DNA of 64,000 bases from Theristus sp. LFF4_11 (Eukaryota; Nematoda; Chromadorea; Monhysterida; Xyalidae). Below, one piece after another: positions 46,333 to 58,700 of the stretch (the first letter of the stretch is position 1; the number at the start of each line of letters is the position of its first letter). The translations under genes were made by a program, and so were the position numbers. Location: NCBI GenBank assembly GCA_030248135.1, contig JASANC010004591.1:62001-126000 (forward strand). Direction: 5' to 3'. The notes beneath the pieces were generated by a model. The model did not search any database, was not told the origin of the DNA, and saw nothing but the letters and a program-made list of their open reading frames with translations.

Positions 46333-47753
46333 TCTATATTATTAAATTTACAAAGTGTCTGTGCGTGGCACTTTTTTGCATTTTGAATTGGCGCCCTTTT
46401 TTGCTACTTAAGAAAACTCCATCTCAATTTCCTTAACCTATTTTTTAAATAATGCCAGTTGAGATTGTTTTCTCAAAACGTCGCTCTTCATAGCTGGAGT
46501 CATCATGATACTCTTTGGACAACAGAGACAGTTCAGCGCAGCATGGCAAATGGAAGCGTGGCTGATCAAAACTTGATGATCGACTGGGAAAGATGTAACA
46601 AAACCGTCTTTGAAAAAAGTTTGAAATTTTTTGTTTTTAAAAATCGGGTTGCAAAACGCACATCGACATCGGCATTGCAAGTTGCACTTTGGATTCAAAA
46701 CAAGTAAATTTCATTGAAATTGATACTCCATGTTTCATTTTCAAATTGATACTCCATGGTTATGAGCGATAATTTCAACGTAACGCACGATGGGCAACTG
46801 GCAATTGTTGCTGCTCAAAACTTGACGAGCGACTGCGAAAGATGTAACAAAACCGTCTCTGAAGAAAGTTAGTTTTTTAATTGGGTCGAAATGGTATTTA
46901 CCATTCATTTTCACTTTGCAAAATGTTTGGGTCATGTTGGGGTAAACGGGTAAAAAGAAGCAATGACTGCAAAACGAAATTATAAACGTCACTTTTTTGT
47001 TTCTTCTATTTATTTTCACTTTAGAAAAAAGACTTGGCTTATGTTAGGGTAACCGGGTAAAATAAGCATTAGCTTTTTAAAACGGGTATTTTTTTAATGA
47101 AAAAAACGTTAATTTTTATATTTTTTATTCAATCTTACTTAACTTACAAAAAAGCTTGACTTAGGTTAGGGTGAACGGGTAAAAATAGCAAAATCATAAA
47201 CTTTGCATTTTCACTTTACAAAAAAAGGCTTGGCTTAGGTAAACGGGTAAAAAAGCATTAGCTTTTTAAAACGGGTAAATGAAAAAAAACGTTAGTTTTG
47301 ATATTTTTTATTCAATTTTACTTCACTTACAAAAAGGCTTGACTTAGGTAGGGTGAACGGATAAAAATAGCAAAATCATAAACTTCGCATTTTCACTTTA
47401 CAAAAAGGCTTGGCTTAGGTAAACGGGTAAAAAAGCATTAGCTTTTTAAAACGGGTAAATGAAAAAAACGTTAGTTTTTATATTTTTTATTCAATTTTAC
47501 TTCACTTACAAAAAGGCTTGCCTTCGGTTAGGGTAAACGGGTAAAAATAGCAAAATCATAAACTTTGCATTTTTTATTTATTTAAATACATTAAAAAATA
47601 TTGTATTGTAGGCGACTTCACGGCAGCACAAGGTAAATTTTCTTCAGGGTTATTATTCAGTAAACGTTACTGTTTTTTCTTTCTAAGTCAATGCCACTTC
47701 ACCAAAAAGGCTTGGCATTGATTAAGCCACATACGCTCGGGTCAATAGGCTAG
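46333..47753 (+). mobile_element. Helitron-like element, array member 2
   Basis: It begins with TCTATATTATTAAATTTAC directly after the CTAG of member 1 and ends GGTCAATAGGCTAG. Colinear with member 1 at high identity, with a different number of internal 180-bp units. Confidence 0.75.
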
Positions 47754-50278
47754 TCTATCTATCTATAATACTAAAACAGGAAGACCGTGTGTGTGTCTGT
47801 GTGTCTTAGCGTGTCAATTTTTGTCGATTTGAATTGGCGCCAAGCTATTCTGAATTTGCCATATATCTATCATCATCTCTAGCTGCACTCCATTTTTAAT
47901 TCAAGATTCAAGAGAATTTTTTACTCTCTATGTTCTGTAAAAAGTCCTAATCATCATCATTCTCATGCAATGAAAACAATCGACCACTTTGATTTGGCTG
48001 TTGCTGCTGTTTGCCCTCTTTTATCTTTCTTATTAAACGGGCCCCAATCAATATGCGTTTGCACGCAAAGATAGAGAAAATTTTTCATGGCTGTGCGGCC
48101 ATTTGAAATCACCGAAACTTGACGTATTCTGTCGGCAGATTCGTGCAAAAAATTGGTGAAAAAGCTAATCAGAATTTTTCCTCACTAAATAATTTTATTT
48201 TATATCGTATTCGAACTACGTTCGGGCGAGACACATCTTTTCAGCTGTGCGGCTTTTCCACACATCATTCAACATTACTCCGCCTCCTTTACACGAAAAG
48301 ATAGAAGTTCAATCGAATTACAATAGCTAACAAGAAGTAATTGACTGTTTCTGAACAAAAAATAGACTGTAGTTCCACAAGATATGGATTGCAGCATCAA
48401 CAAAGATGTGGCCATGATCGACGGCGAAGCAGTGGAACGGTCCACATATAATCGATCAATTTTTTAACGAGAGTAACAGTTGAATGATTCTGATCAGAAG
48501 AGGTTTTTAAATATTTTGAACGAGAATTTTGAACGAAGCAGTTGTGTGTTGCTGATCAAAAATTGTTTTATCATATTTTTAACGGTCATGTTTGGCTGTT
48601 GCTGCTGTTTGCCCTCTTTTATCTTTCTTATTAAACGGGCCCCAATCAATATGCGTTTGCACGCAAAGATAGAGAAAATTTTTCATGGCTGTGCGGCCAT
48701 TTGAAATCACCGAAACTTGACGTATTCTGTCGGCAGATTCGTGCAAAAAATTGGTGAAAAAGCTAATCAGAATCTTTCCTCACTAAATAATTTTATTTTA
48801 TATTGTATTCGAACTACGTTCGGGCGAGAAACATTTTTTTCCGCTGTGCGGCTTTTCCACACATCATTCAACATTACTCCGCCTCCTTTACACGAAAAGA
48901 TAGAAGTTCAATCGAATTACAATAGCTAACAAGAAGTAATTGACTGTTTCTGAACAAAAAAATAGACTGTAGTTCCACAAGATATGGATTGCAGCATGAA
49001 CAAAGATGTGGCCATGATCGACGGCGAAGCAGTGGAACGGTCCACATATACTCGATCAATTTTTTAACGAGAGAAACAGTTGAATGATTCTGATCAGAAG
49101 AGGTTTTTAAATATTTTGAACGGGAATTTTGAACGAAGCAGTTGTGTATTGCTGATCAAAAATTGTTTTATCATACTTTTAGCGGTCATGACAATAAAAT
49201 GCAACTCACTAAGAAGCTTAAAAGATTGCTTTTTGAACGGGATAGTTGTTGCTGATCATACAATATTGTTTTTGTTATACCGAACAAAAATGACAGCGAA
49301 ATGCTGCTGACTGAATCAGATGGCTTTCAATTTTTTTAAATATTTTAAACCGATATCAGCTGATTGTTGCTGATCAAACGACATGTTTTTTTTAATTTTT
49401 TTTGAACAGGAATAGCAAAGATTGATTTTTGATGCTTTGAGCGGGAATGACTGTTAATTGTCGCTCATCATCAAAAGAATGTTTTCTTATACCTTAAACG
49501 GGAATGATTTTTTAATATTTTGAACGGGAATAGCATTTGGTAGTTGAACGACATTTGACGACATGGAAAAGCTAACAAAACAAGATTGATTTTGATATTT
49601 TGAGGGAAATGGCTGTTAATTGTCGCTGATCAAAGAACATTGTTTTTTGATATTTTAAACGGGAATGACAGTGGAATACAAAGAAGAATGAAAATACAAT
49701 TAAGCGACTTTGAAGAAGGTAACAAATCAGAGTTTATCGTGATACTTTAGATTGCAGTTGTTTGTTGCTGATTAAAAAAGATTGTTTTTCATATTTTGAA
49801 TGGCAGTCATGATTGTGTTGCTACTGTTGCTTGCAGAAGAATATTTACGCTTGAATTAAAAAAAAGCGGTTCTTATCAAAATGATTGGCAAGTTGAGAAA
49901 TAGTATCTGTGGCTCTGAATGACGCTGAAGCAGCATTAACCAAACCACACAGTAATAAGTGCGGTGACTTAATCAGACTACGATTGAATCGACAGCAATA
50001 AAATCAGCAAAATCACATACTTGGCAAAAAACACTGTTTTCAAAAACAACTGAAATGCTATGATTCTCAAAAAGTAGAAGCATCGACGGATACGAGTGCT
50101 TTAAAAATAAACGTTTATTTCATGGTAAATCAACAACAGTCGGTTGAAGCAGCTCAAAATCAAAATGCAATGCATTTTTAGTCCGGATCGTGGGCAAGGT
50201 CAAGAAGCAAAAATCCACTCTGAAATAATAATTGTAGTTATCAGCTAACCGTGCCGTAGGCACGGGTCAATTTGCTAG
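47754..50278 (+). mobile_element. Helitron-like element of a second family, array member 3
   Basis: Starts TCTATCTATCTATAATAC, followed by AGGAAGACCGTGTGTG. It ends with hairpin CCGTGCC-GTA-GGCACGG (50249-50265) and GTCAATTTGCTAG. It contains a 599-bp direct duplication (47993-48591 and 48592-49190). No Rep/helicase frame. Confidence 0.75.
47993..49190 (+). repeat. 599-bp direct tandem duplication
   Basis: Two adjacent units of equal length begin TTGGCTGTTGCTGCTG and end in GCGGTCATG/ACGGTCATG. A few single-base differences suggest a fairly recent duplication. Confidence 0.8.
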
Positions 50279-51889
50279 TATTATTAAATTTACAAAGTGT
50301 CTGTGCGTGCGTGTGTGGCACTTTTTTGCAATTTGAATTGGCGCCCTTTTTTGCTACTTAAGAAAACTCAATCTCAATTTCCTTAACCTATTTTTTTATT
50401 AATGCCAGTTGAGATTGTTTTCTTAAAACGTCGCTCTTCATAGCTGCAGTCATCATGATACTCTTTGGTCAACAGAGACAGTTCAGCGCAGCATAGGTAA
50501 ATGGAAGCGTGGCTGATCAAAACTTGATGATCGACTGGGAAAGATGTAACAAAACCGTCTTTTAAAAAAGTTTGAACTTTTTTGTTTTTAAAAATCGGAT
50601 TGCAAAACGCACATCGACATCGGCCTTGCAAGTTGCACTTTGGATTCAAGACAAGTAATTTCATTGAAATTGATACTCCATTTTTCATTTTCAAATTGAT
50701 ACTCCATGGTTTATGCGCGATAATTTCAACGTAACGCACGATGGGCAACTGGCAATTGTTGCTGCTCAAAACTTGACGAGCGACTGTGAAAGATGTAACA
50801 AAACCGTCTCTGAAAAAAGTTAGTTTTTTAATTGGGTCGAAATTGTATTTACCATTCATTTTCACTTTGCAAAATGTTAGGGTCATGTTGGGGTAAACGG
50901 GTAAAAAGAAGCAATGACTGCAAAACAAAATTATAAACGTCACTTTTTTGTTTCTTCTATTCCTTTTCACTTTAGAAAAAAGGCTTGGCTTACGTTAGGG
51001 TAACCGGGTAAAAGAAGCATTAGCTTTTTAAAACGGGTATTTTTTTAATAAAAAAACGTTAATTTTTATATTTTTTATTCAATCTTACTTAACTTACAAA
51101 AAGGCTTGACTTAGGTTAGGGTGAAGGGGTAAAAATAGCAAAATCATAAACTTCGCATTTTTACTTTGCAAAAAAGGCTTGGCTTAGGCAAACGGGTAAA
51201 AGAAGCATTAGCTTTTTAAAAGGGGTAATTGAAAAAACGTTAATTTTTATGTTTTTTATTCAATCTTACTTCACATACAAAAAGGCTTGACTTAGGTTAG
51301 GGTGAACGGGGAAAATAGCAAAATCATAAACTTCGCATTTTTACTTTACAAAAAAGGCTTGGCTTTGGTAAACGGGTAAAAAAGCATTAGCTTTTTAAAA
51401 CGGGTAAATGAAAAAAAACGTTAGTTTTATATTTTTTATTCAATTTTACTTCACTTACAAAAAGGCTTGCCTTCGGTTAGGGTAGGTAAACGGGTAAAAA
51501 TATTATCTTTCATTTTGGTCCCGGTTCTCTATGCCTTTGCACACAGGGATAGGAAAAACGTTTCAAGAATCCGCGGGAATTCAAAACTGGGTTACGGTAG
51601 CTGACGAAAGACGTCGGATGACGTCATGCGTATGGTTTGGTGTCCGGCTTTTCCCCAACGCGTGAAACTTTTGTGCACGCGGTCTTCCTGTAACGATAAT
51701 AGCAAAATCATAAACTTCGCATTTTTTATTTATTTAAATACATTAAAAATATTGTTTGGTAGGCGACTTCACGGCAGCACAAGGTAAATTTTCTTCAGGG
51801 TTATTATTCAGTAAACGTTACTGTTTTTTCTTTCTAAGTCAATGCCGTATTAACGTATTAAGCCACATACGCTCGGGTCAATTGGCTAG
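50279..51889 (+). mobile_element. Helitron-like element, array member 4
   Basis: It joins the CTAG of member 3 at TATTATTAAATTTAC (the first four bases TCTA are missing) and ends GGGTCAATTGGCTAG. Same family as members 1 and 2. An unrelated 200-bp piece is inserted at about 51502-51700. Confidence 0.75.
51502..51700 (-). mobile_element. Short Helitron-like fragment nested in member 4
   Basis: It interrupts the conserved AAAAATAGCAAAATC string. On the minus strand it begins TCGTTACAGGAAGACCGCG, like the 5' end of member 3 (ACAGGAAGACCGTG). Confidence 0.45.
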
Positions 51890-52398
51890 TTGTTTCTAAT
51901 GCAGAGAAAACGTCAAACGTTGCTCACGTTCGCAGAGTTTTGGAAATGGACACGAAGTTTTCAACCTAAAAATGGCAATATTTTCATGTTTTTACAACAC
52001 AACTCAAATGGCATCATTTAAGTGTACGGTTTTCAGTGGGGTTCATTCAAAGCACAAATAATAAGAATGTTCTGACGACCGTGCGGGGCGGGTAAAGCGC
52101 TTGCTAACCATGAAAAAGAAAGAAACAGCAAAAAATTCAGCAGAATTCAGCAGAATTCAGCAGAAAACAAAACAATCATTGGTTGAAAGTCGCTGCTTAA
52201 AAAAAGCGTGCAGGCACGCGCCTGGGGGGGTGCCACTGTACCATGATAAATTTACCTGTGGATGGTACAATGTCAGGTTTTTGGGGGTGGGTGGGTGCCG
52301 TGTGACCCCCCACGCGGAGATCTCGGGTCGGTGCCCTAAAGGTATAAACCGCAACCCCTCAAAAACAAAAAAAACGAAAAAAACCGGTGCGATAAAAA
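51890..52398. other. Gene-free stretch with a G-rich element fragment
   Basis: About 52220-52345 matches pieces of the CAGTACCGAAG family (GTGCCACTGTACCATGA, GGATGGTACAATGTCAGG). The remainder is unassigned. Confidence 0.4.
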
Positions 52399-52543
52399 CA
52401 GTAGCGAAAGTGCGGGGGGGGGGGGGGGGGGGGGGGGGGGTCCCCCCCCCCCTCAGCCGAAAATCCTGCCCGTGCACGGGCAGATACCCGTGTACCCCCC
52501 CTCTCCCCTTCACCTCGACACGGGTACTAGACTCCCCCCCACC

Positions 52544-53240
52544 TAGGGTTGTTAAAAAAAAACAAAAATCGTCATTTTTGTTTAAAAAAAAAATTAAAAA
52601 AAAAAATTTCAAAAATCAAAGTTGTGCTAAATCAATCAGGGAGTCCGAAGAACCACATATGATATGCAAGCGCCTCCCGAATGACTCCCATATGACGGAA
52701 CTTTGCAGATTTTGTTTTGGTGACCTCAATTACCCCTTTTCCAAACCGTCACCATGCCTCTTCTTGTGTTTTGACCTCCAAAACGTCACTAATTGTCCCC
52801 AGCTAAACTAATGCTAAAGTGAAGAGAAACATACCGCCTTGAAATTCGATCAATTCTTCTGATGGTGTTGCGACGACACGACACGAAGCAGCAAGCAACC
52901 AGACAACGTAGCGCTTGCAAACGGAGCAGCGAGCACAATCGGACGCTCTGCGAGGCGAATCGTCACCTTATCTGCATCGGAAATGGTAGGCCAAGCTTTG
53001 GGACGCTCAAAAACTTCATCGCAGATGTTGTCGTAGCCTAAAATCAGTCGGTAAAACGGCCCAAAATCGACTGCACGAGGTATAATCAAAGAAAATGTTG
53101 TTGAACTTTCGAAAAATTTTGCCAAAATTGAGGTTTTCAGAGCATATTAGAGAAAAAATTTTCGAATTAAAAAAAAAATCGGCATTTTTGTTTTTTTAAT
53201 CACTTTAAAAAAAAATTTTCATTTTTGTTTAACAACCCTA
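52544..53240. mobile_element. hAT-like element, TIR TAGGGTTGTT, copy 2
   Basis: Flanked by CCCCCACC (52536-52543 and 53241-53248). 697 bp, inverse in core orientation to copy 1. Confidence 0.85.
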
Positions 53241-53364
53241 CCCCCACCCCCCCCACGAGAAAACACGGGATCGCACCCCCCCTCACGGTGGTCAATCTCA
53301 TCTCAATTTTTTCCAAAAATACCGTAATTTTTGCATTTTTCTTGACGTTTGTGTCTGTCCCTGC

Positions 53365-54401
53365 TAGGGTTAGGGGCTTTGAAAAAAAATTTTTTTATTA
53401 TTTTTTTTCGTTAAAAAAAAAATTTGGATTTTTTTTTCAAACTTAAAAAAAAATTTGAAAATTTTTTCTTCTACTTTGCTCTGAAAATTCGATTTATGGC
53501 ATAATTTTTTGAAAGTTCAAACCAAATTTTCTTCCCAACTTCTTTGTGTGCTTAGGTACATGTCATTATTTGGTCATTTTGACCGACGTACTCCATGTTT
53601 TTCGATTTGGATGACTTCTAGAGTCAATTTTTAGCGTTGAAATGACTTAACTGAATTGAAATATCGTTTCAGAAATCGTTTTCTTGCAACTTAGAACATG
53701 TTTTTTCAGTCGGTAGGCCATGAGATGAACATGATATTTTGTTGATTGGCGTATGTTATAGGTCTACAATGGAGTTGTGCGATATATTGTTAAACAATTG
53801 GAGCGGAGATGTTGGTTAATACCACATCACACGACCGTTTTTCAGATACCCGATAACATGGCCACATGTTAAAACTTGCGTGCTGAGCTAAACTAACGTG
53901 TTAAACTTGCGTCTGTCAGTTGCCCGCAACGTGATCGCGAAATCATGGTACGTGTTTTCGATACGATGATTTGAAGAGTGGGCTCTCGCCATGTGGCAGA
54001 TAGCATAGCTGGTTGAACCTGAAAGTAAGTGTCTTGGGGGGGGGGGCGACCGGGTCGACAGGGGTTGCCGACTTTTTGAGCAGCAAACAGGAATTTTTGA
54101 ACACAGTCAAATTTTGGTAATTTTCTAAAGAGGAACAACTAAGAACGGTTCAATATTCAAGTACACGTCGAAAATTGTCCTGTTTTACTGTTGAAAATGC
54201 AACTTTCCCTCTATGAAATGGACATAATTTCAATAAAACACGATTTTCGCTCTTATAGTTTTCCGGATCGTTCTGAAAATAGTCTAGATGAACTCAGCTC
54301 GACGAGACGCTTCGAACAAACCTAACTTGTAAAAAAAAATTTGAAAAAAAAATTTTTTTTTAATTTAAAAAAAAATCCGGATTTTTTTCCCCCTAACCCT
54401 A
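53365..54401. mobile_element. hAT-like element, TIR TAGGGTTAGGGG family, copy 3
   Basis: Flanked by GTCCCTGC (53357-53364 and 54402-54409). The uninterrupted target is present at about 7455-7470 on the opposite strand with a single GTCCCTGC. Confidence 0.92.
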
Positions 54402-54537
54402 GTCCCTGCATAGATTTTATTGTTTCTGACCAAACAAGCAGCTTGTTTGCACAAAATATTCTGTATTTTACAAGAATTTCTGTGTTTTTCTAAGGCAAAA
54501 ATTTGGTATTACCCGTGCGATCCCGTGCACTCCCCCC

Positions 54538-55266
54538 TAGGGTTGTTAAACAAAAATGAAAATTTTTTTTTTAAAAAAAGTGATCAAAAAAAAACAAAAA
54601 TGCCGATTTTTTTTTAAAAAAAAAAAATTCGAAAATTTTTTCTCTAATATGCTCTGAAAACCTCAATTTTGGCAAAATTTTTCGAAAGTTCAACAAAAAT
54701 TTTCCTTGATTATACCTCGTAAAACCTTTAGCAGTCGATTTTGGGCCGTTTTACCGACTGATTTTAGGCCACGACAACATCTGCGATGAAGTTTTTGAGC
54801 GTCCCAAAGCTTGGCCTACCATTTCCGATGCAGATAAGGTGACGATTCGCCTCGCAGAGCGTCCGATTGTGCTCGCTGCTCCGTTTGCAAGCGCTACGTT
54901 GTCTGGTTGCGCTTGCTGCTTCGTGTCGTGTCGTCGCAACACCATCAGAAGAATTGATCGAATTTCAAGGCGGTTTGTTTGTCTTCACTTTAGCATTAGT
55001 TTAGCTGGGGACAATTAGTGACGTTTTGGAGGTCAAAACACAAGAAGAGGCATGGTGACGGTTTGGAAATAGGGTAATTGAGGTCACCAAAACAAAATCT
55101 GCAAAGTTCCGTCATATGGGAGTCATTCGGGAGGCGCTTGCATATCATATGTGGTTCTTCGGACTCCCTGATTGATTTAGCACAACTTTGATTTTTGAAA
55201 TTTTTTATTTTTTTTTTAAAATTAAAAAAAAAAAAATGACGATTTTTGTTTTTTTTAACAACCATA
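54538..55266. mobile_element. hAT-like element, TIR TAGGGTTGTT, copy 3
   Basis: Flanked by CTCCCCCC (54530-54537 and 55267-55274). The right end is AACAACCATA (one change). 729 bp, same orientation as copy 1. Confidence 0.88.
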
Positions 55267-55719
55267 CTCCCCCCTCACGAAATTTTTCTGCCAGTGCACC
55301 CCCCCCCTCAGGAAAATTTGCTGCCCGTGCACCCCCCCCTCACCGAGAAGGCACCTGACCTGACCCCCCCCCTCTAAAATTTGGCAAACACCCCCCCCCC
55401 TCACCCAAGGTCCCGCTTTCGCTACTGGATAAAAATATAAAAAATAAAAATTCTTAAAAAAATCGGGATAAACCAAAATTTACCCCCCAAAACTGTACTT
55501 TCTTCGGAATCAAAAAATGCTTTAGCGTTTTTGCAACCCTACCAACCTGGAGGAGTACCGTTACCGTACCCGTGGTTGTGTTGTGTTCCATCACTGTGTG
55601 TACGCGTGTCGTCGTCGTGTGTGTTGTTCGTTTGTGTCTGTTGTGTCTTGTGTGTGCACGTGTTAAAAAACTGAAACAAATCTGGTGAAACAATTAAAAA
55701 CTTTAAAAAAAGCAGTAGA

Positions 55720-58700
55720 ATGGGTGCTAATTCAAGCGTTCAAATACCCGGTGGCGGAACAGAAGGATACCACGTTCTTCGGGTTGGTTTTTGTTTTGTC
55801 ACTCAACGTTTTTTTTTGGTGAAAATTTTTGATTTTGTTGAGTTTTTCTGTGTGTTCTGTGTGTGATGTTGTTAAAGCAGAAACAATGAAGATAAGGAGG
55901 CGTTTTGGAATTGGATTGATTGGACTGTTAGTGTTAAGTGAATTGTGTAAGTTTTAATGTTTTTTGTCAACCAAGGCTTTGCTTTTTTCAGGTGCAAGAA
56001 AACTCACCCGGACAAAGAGCCGGCTTGGAGCCGTTTTTTGATTTCATCGTTGCTGTCGGCAATCATCGCTTGGTGAGTTATTCTTATTCTTATTGACTTT
56101 TATTCTCACGGAGTTTGCTCATTTTAACATGACGTCATGATTCGCTAGTGACGTGCAAAAGTAAAACCAGTTGGTGAGCAAGGAAGGAGTGAATTCCAGT
56201 CCAAACTCTCTGTGTGTGTGTGTGGGGAGAGGATCCATTGGTCTAACGAATATTCCATTCGCAGATTTACCAGATAAGCTGAATTCGATTTTTTTCTCTG
56301 TAATACCAGAGCGTCTTTTTTGCAGGACAAAGACAACGACACGCTGAAAGAAATTCTGAAGCAACACGTCGAGCGACCGCTCGAGCTGACTGTATTCAAC
56401 AGTAAAAGTCAAACGGTTCGGTTCGGTTGAATTTTAGTTTTTTAAGCTGTTGAAAATGAAAAATAGCGGAGCAAAGATGGCTTATTTCGCTATTGACTGC
56501 TCATTCATTCGATAACGGTGCACTGAGATTTGACACGGTGGCTGAATTTAATCAACTGGCGTGTGCGCGGTCACGGAGTTTGTAATGAAAAAACTCAACC
56601 AATTATCGATTGCGCTTCGTTTCAAATTTTTTAAAAATCAAATTTTACGTTCTCTATCATATGAATGTTAGATTGAATGAAGATGATGATAGAGATGAAG
56701 TCAAATAGGGAAAAAGTGTGTTCACAGTGACCGAATTATACGACGACACCATTTCGCAGGTTCGCCAAACGCAAATCACGCCGTCGCAATGTTGGGGCGG
56801 CCAGGGTCTGCTCGGCGTTTCCATTCGATTCTGTTCGTTCGACGGCGCCGCGCAAAACATTTGGCACGTCCTGGTTGGTCGTCGTTTCTAGGTGTTTTTA
56901 TGCGGTTTTGATTGGGACAATGTACCCAACTGCGGTTGGTTTGTAATTTTGCATTACTTTGCACGTTTTGTTTATGCAAGCACTTCATTGCAAAGTAAAA
57001 CTGAACTGAATGTTTTGGTTCTGGGTTTTTTTGAACCCATGCTGTTTGAATTATAGCATGCGTCATCGCAGTTTCGTTTTATCTACTTTTTGTGCTTTTC
57101 ATTTCCATTTTGTTGTTTTTTGAGTCGAAGACTATTTTTGGAATGCTCAGTTCAGTTACCTGATTGGCTTGAGCTTCTGCTGTTCTTGAAAGCACAGATC
57201 TTAAGCGGCATTCATGAAGCAGTATTTAGTGACGCGTAGCTGTTTTAAAACGTGTCACGAAAGTCGCTTCAGGCAACTCGTCTGCATTGTCGCGTCTGTA
57301 GCGCCGGTGTAGGGCTTTCGCCTACCGTTCTGTAGGTGGAAAGTTTGAACCCCGCTGCGGACAAGACACACAATGGAGAAACGAAAGTGACCAACAAGAT
57401 CTAATGGTCTACTCCCTCCAGAGCCGAGGGTAAATTGGGCTCGGGGCAGTATTGCCCGTTTCCGCCGTAGTTTGGTACCTTAGGGTTTCCGAAACCGGCG
57501 CGCGAACAAAAAACTTTGTTGTGCATTGTGCAGTTGCCACAAGAACTCCGAGTGGTTTTTTTCTCAAAGTTAGCTTTTTTCTCAGGACGTACAACCGAAT
57601 TCACCGGCGTCAATCGCAGGCCTCCGACCGAATACCGACTACATTCTTGGAGCCGAATCAGTACTAAATGAGGTGCGCAAGAAATAAGCATGCAAGAGTT
57701 GTTTTTGATGTGCACTCAAGTGAATCCCGCTAGTTGATTAGCTACTGCTAGTAATGCATTGAGATAGCGCACACACGACACGATTTCTCTAAATCGCGTG
57801 GTCATTTCTTAAGTGTCGTGTCCGTGCGTACGCACAAAAAAGAAACTAATTGCTAAATCGCCGTTAAACAAGAGAACAAATCCAATCACAGGCAGACGAT
57901 TTAATCGCACTAGTGCAAGCGAACGAGGGTAAACCGCTGAAACTGTACGTGTACAATGTGGACACGGACGCGGTGCGCGAGGTGACGTTGACGCCGAACA
58001 GTGGCTGGGGCGGCGATGGCTGGTTGGTTCGCGGTGAAATGTGGTGTTTTGGAAACGGTCTGAAGTTTTTTTTATTGGAGAGATACACTGACGAAAGTGC
58101 TGGTCTGAAAGTGCACTCTGTTATAAACGCAGTAGTGGCGCGCAGTCACAAGCACACTGGCACACGTTCGCGGCTGCGATATTTTTTTTATATTTCTTTA
58201 TATCGTGTGTGTGTGCGTTTGTGGATGTGTGCAACATAACTGTGTTATTATAACAGCAACAGCCTTTCAGACAGTGACTTTCAGACAGGAATCAACAAGG
58301 CAGAATTTGAAAGCTCTGTGAAGCTTTCAACTGCGCCCTCAATGGCGTCACAATTCTCTTGCAAAAGCTCGTCTCACACAAAATTGTTTTTGTTCGTGAC
58401 AGTCTCGGCTGCGACATCGGCTACGGGTACCTGCATCGTATCCCAATAGACGTCGATCGATCTCGCAAGGTGCACCCGGACAGTCCGATGTTTTCAACCG
58501 CTGGCATTGTCATGGTGAGCGGAGGTCCACTTCTGGAAACCGTTTTCCCGTGGGGAATCCTTTCATTTCCACTCACACGTGATGGTGCAAGTCAGTCAGT
58601 GGTAACCACTGAGACATTCAGACGGCAAGCTCACTGGCCAGCTGTTTTTCTTTATTCACAAGTCGAGAAAAAAGCTGCGGTGCAACGTTGACAGTTGACT

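Larger units (their letters stand above)
52399..55427. mobile_element. G-rich hAT-like element, TIR CAGTAGCGAAAG, with three nested elements
   Basis: Ends CAGTAGCGAAAG and CTTTCGCTACTG are flanked by GATAAAAA (52391-52398 and 55428-55435). The element itself is about 0.57 kb. The insertions at 52544-53240, 53365-54401 and 54538-55266 make up the rest. A 28-base G run follows the left end. Confidence 0.9.
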
